Origin: Gammaproteobacteria bacterium | GTDB lineage: Bacteria > Pseudomonadota > Gammaproteobacteria > Enterobacterales > Psychrobiaceae | Assembly: GCA_013214885.1 (NCBI GenBank) | Contig: JABSRS010000114.1 | Span: 1-9,383 of the forward strand | Direction of reading: 5' to 3' | DNA length: 9,383 nucleotides | Shown here: piece after piece, positions 7,190-9,383 of the stretch | Position numbering within the stretch: the first letter of the stretch is position 1 | How the letters are laid out: every line of letters starts with the position of its first letter | The notes under the pieces: model-generated | Told to the model about the DNA's origin: nothing | Database searches by the model: none | The model's input: only the letters and a program-made list of their open reading frames with translations | Position numbers and translations under genes: made by a program

Positions 7190-9383
7190 ACTCTCCGCCG
7201 AACTGATCATCCAAGGTCAAATTAGCAATCTCGTTAACTGATGCGGGTTTGGCATAAAAATAACCTTGAATGTTTTCGCAGCCTAAGCTACGAATGTAGC
7301 TAAGCTGCTCATAAGTTTCGACCCCTTCGGCGATACAGCTCAACCCAAGATTATCAGCCAATGACACTATCGATTTAATAATCGGCTTAGTCATTGGGTT
7401 AGTATCGATGTTACGAACAAAACTTTGGTCAATTTTCAAGACATCAATTGGAAATTGACTCAGGTAAGTTAACGAAGAATAGCCAGTACCGAAATCATCG
7501 AGTAATAACTTAAAACCGTGCGCCTTTAATTCCTTCAACCGCGCCAGGGCTTTTACCTGATCGGTGAACAGAATTCCTTCCGTAATTTCAAGGCGCAACA
7601 CCTCTGGTGGCAGTTGATGTTTAACCAATAAATTGGTTAACGTTTGACACAGACCCTGTTGTAAAATATGGATTGGCGATAAATTTACTGAGATATAAAT
7701 ATCTGCTCCTTGACGCTGTAACTTGGCGTAATCTGCCAATGCCTGATCAACCGCAACCTCGGTGATTTTACTAATTAACCCGATATCTTCAGCAATAGGA
7801 ATGAAAACTTCTGGCGGGATCATCCCATCCACTTGCGGCCAACGCAGCAGTAGTTCAAAGCCTATTATTTTTTGTAAGCCACTGTGTACTATCGGTTGAT
7901 AGAAATTAACTAGCGCATTATCGATAAATGCCTGTCGCAACTCCCTCTCTAACAATAGCCGCTGTTGAACTTTCTCATTCATATCTTGGGTAAAGAACTG
8001 AAACTGACTACGCCCCGCGTCTTTCGCATGGATCATCGCCAAATCGGCGGTACGAATTAAATCAGCGGAGCTAGCAGCGTCATCGGGATAGATTGCAATA
8101 CCAATACTCGAGGTAATATTAACCAAGGATCCTTGCAGATTAATCGGTTGAGCGAGGCATTTATTTAACCGCTGAGCTAGATGGCTCAGATCATCAATTG
8201 TTTCGAATCCCTCGATTAAGATCATAAATTCATCACCACTTTGACGAGCCACCAGATCACTAACTTTTATATTACTGACGATAGTATCTGCAACGTGGCG
8301 TAATAGATCATCGCCAACACTGTGACCTAGCGAATCATTGATTTGTTTGAATTTATCTAAATCAATAAAAAATAGTGCAAATTTTTTGTGGTTATCTGCA
8401 AACTTGGCAATAGCGTACTCGATACGCTCTAAAATAAGCTTGCGGTTGGGTAAGTTGGTCAAAAAGTCATAATGAGCAAGATGACGGAGTTTTTCTTCAG
8501 CATCTTTTTGATTGGTAATATCGGAAACTACAATCACATAGTTACTAATTGTTTCACTGTGATTAGCGATAGCATTGATACTGACCAGTACTGGATGATG
8601 CTCTTTTTCAGCACTAACAATGACCTCCTCACCATGCCAACTTTCACCGGGGGGGATATTATCAATAATTTCTTTAAATTCTTGGTATTTTTTCTTGCCC
8701 AGCGCATTAACGAAATCGTCGAATTGTGGAATGTTTTTAGACGCCCCAAACGAAAATGCTCGTAAAAAAGCCGCATTCGCAGTGACAGGCTCACGATTAG
8801 CGTCCAGTATCAGCACCCAATCATTAATTTGACTAAAGGCCTCACCAAATAATTGGGCCCGCATCTCATTAGCTTTGATTGCGGTAATATTAGTATAAGT
8901 ACCCGATACTCTGGTCGGTTGATCAAACTGATCTCGACTGATCACGCGACCAACATCTCGATACCAATGCCATTGCCCCGTTTTTGAGCGCATCCGATAA
9001 GAAACATCAATATCATCAGTTTTTCCACCAAAAAAATCCCGCCATTGCGATTTTAACGCTTTGTGATCATCTGGATGAATCAAACTAATATGGAGCTTAC
9101 TACTAATTGGCAGTTCAAATTTTTGATAACCAAGTTCACTCATCACTCGATCTTCGTATAACAAGTCATCCGCGATATAATAATCCCAGATCCCACTATT
9201 ACTGCTTTGTAATGCTAACTGCATTTGCGCTTTGCTGGCCTGGCTTTTGTTATGAGCCAGCACCAAGCTTGTTTGCTGTTGCTGATGGCGATAAAAATAT
9301 AAACCGCCACAAAATAATAGCAGCGCAGCAAGAATCAGCTTAGCTAACGGTGATGACCAGGGTGGGTACAAAGCATGTATTTT
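7173..9383 (-). CDS. membrane-bound PAS-PAS-GGDEF-EAL cyclic-di-GMP protein, 5' end outside window
   Basis: 736 residues are visible. The frame stays open to the right edge (K-I-H-A-L precedes the TTG-initiated reading at 9371), so the TTG is probably not the true start. Counting from that TTG, YPPWSSP is followed by a membrane helix (about 9-27), a PAS_3-like domain (about 50-165, WHWYRDVGR and GTYTNIT), a second PAS (about 175-290), GGDEF (about 295-460), and EAL (about 485-725). The GGDEF motif reads SGDEF (378-382) and the inhibitory-site Arg is Lys (KVSD), so cyclase activity and product feedback are less certain. EAL catalytic residues are all present: E506 in FELLLRW, N in SVNLS, E in LEITE, DDFGTGYSS, KIDQSF, AEGVE and QGYFYAKP. 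Phosphodiesterase activity is thus the safest prediction. The PPW plus helix junction resembles the end of Y_Y_Y/beta-propeller sensor regions, so a large periplasmic sensor may lie upstream; that is inference. Confidence 0.88.
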   Translation of the reverse strand, partial: KIHALYPPWSSPLAKLILAALLLFCGGLYFYRHQQQQTSLVLAHNKSQASKAQMQLALQSSNSGIWDYYIADDLLYEDRVMSELGYQKFELPISSKLHISLIHPDDHKALKSQWRDFFGGKTDDIDVSYRMRSKTGQWHWYRDVGRVISRDQFDQPTRVSGTYTNITAIKANEMRAQLFGEAFSQINDWVLILDANREPVTANAAFLRAFSFGASKNIPQFDDFVNALGKKKYQEFKEIIDNIPPGESWHGEEVIVSAEKEHHPVLVSINAIANHSETISNYVIVVSDITNQKDAEEKLRHLAHYDFLTNLPNRKLILERIEYAIAKFADNHKKFALFFIDLDKFKQINDSLGHSVGDDLLRHVADTIVSNIKVSDLVARQSGDEFMILIEGFETIDDLSHLAQRLNKCLAQPINLQGSLVNITSSIGIAIYPDDAASSADLIRTADLAMIHAKDAGRSQFQFFTQDMNEKVQQRLLLERELRQAFIDNALVNFYQPIVHSGLQKIIGFELLLRWPQVDGMIPPEVFIPIAEDIGLISKITEVAVDQALADYAKLQRQGADIYISVNLSPIHILQQGLCQTLTNLLVKHQLPPEVLRLEITEGILFTDQVKALARLKELKAHGFKLLLDDFGTGYSSLTYLSQFPIDVLKIDQSFVRNIDTNPMTKPIIKSIVSLADNLGLSCIAEGVETYEQLSYIRSLGCENIQGYFYAKPASVNEIANLTLDDQFGGEFNPIP

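Noticed and set aside
8472..8832. Plus- and minus-strand open frames of 70-97 residues inside the right-hand cyclic-di-GMP gene
   Set aside because: They lie wholly within a gene with clear domain motifs and show no motif or ribosome site of their own.

Overview
The window most resembles the chromosome of a marine gammaproteobacterium of the Alteromonadales type (Shewanella, Colwellia or Thalassotalea relatives). This is an inference from three things: moderately AT-rich DNA, large multidomain cyclic-di-GMP proteins, and a choline dehydrogenase close to the E. coli BetA type. No rRNA, tRNA, CRISPR array or mobile element was seen.

Left half (1-3857, minus strand): an apparent three-gene operon, read right to left. 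It encodes a class III PLP-dependent aminotransferase related to glutamate-1-semialdehyde aminomutase (2532-3857), then a choline dehydrogenase BetA (741-2432), then a divergent BCCT-type transporter (1-712, cut by the window edge). A good sigma70-like promoter lies about 70 bases upstream of the aminotransferase. A strong hairpin followed by a short T-tract sits between the aminotransferase and betA and may reduce downstream expression. The logic would be uptake of a quaternary amine or similar solute, oxidation of its alcohol group, and an unassigned transamination step. betB and betI are not in view.

Middle (3858-4197): a 340-base divergent intergenic region with candidate promoters for both sides and a small cluster of AACAT/ATGTT inverted repeats. 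No gene was found in it.

Right half (4198-9383): two large cyclic-di-GMP signalling genes facing each other. The plus-strand locus (4198-7189) encodes TM - dCache-like periplasmic sensor - TM - HAMP - PAS - GGDEF - EAL. It is split by a frameshift near 5539, just where the PAS domain begins. Removing one A would restore a single 996-residue protein. The minus-strand gene (7173-9383, cut by the window edge) encodes TM - PAS - PAS - GGDEF - EAL, and its sensory N-terminus lies outside the window. The two genes overlap tail to tail by 17 bases. Both EAL domains keep every expected catalytic residue.

Nothing here is a clearly new system. The points most worth a second look are the unexplained aminotransferase in a choline-type operon, the unusual N-terminus and substrate-site glycine motif of the transporter, and the frameshift that separates the sensor from its output domains.
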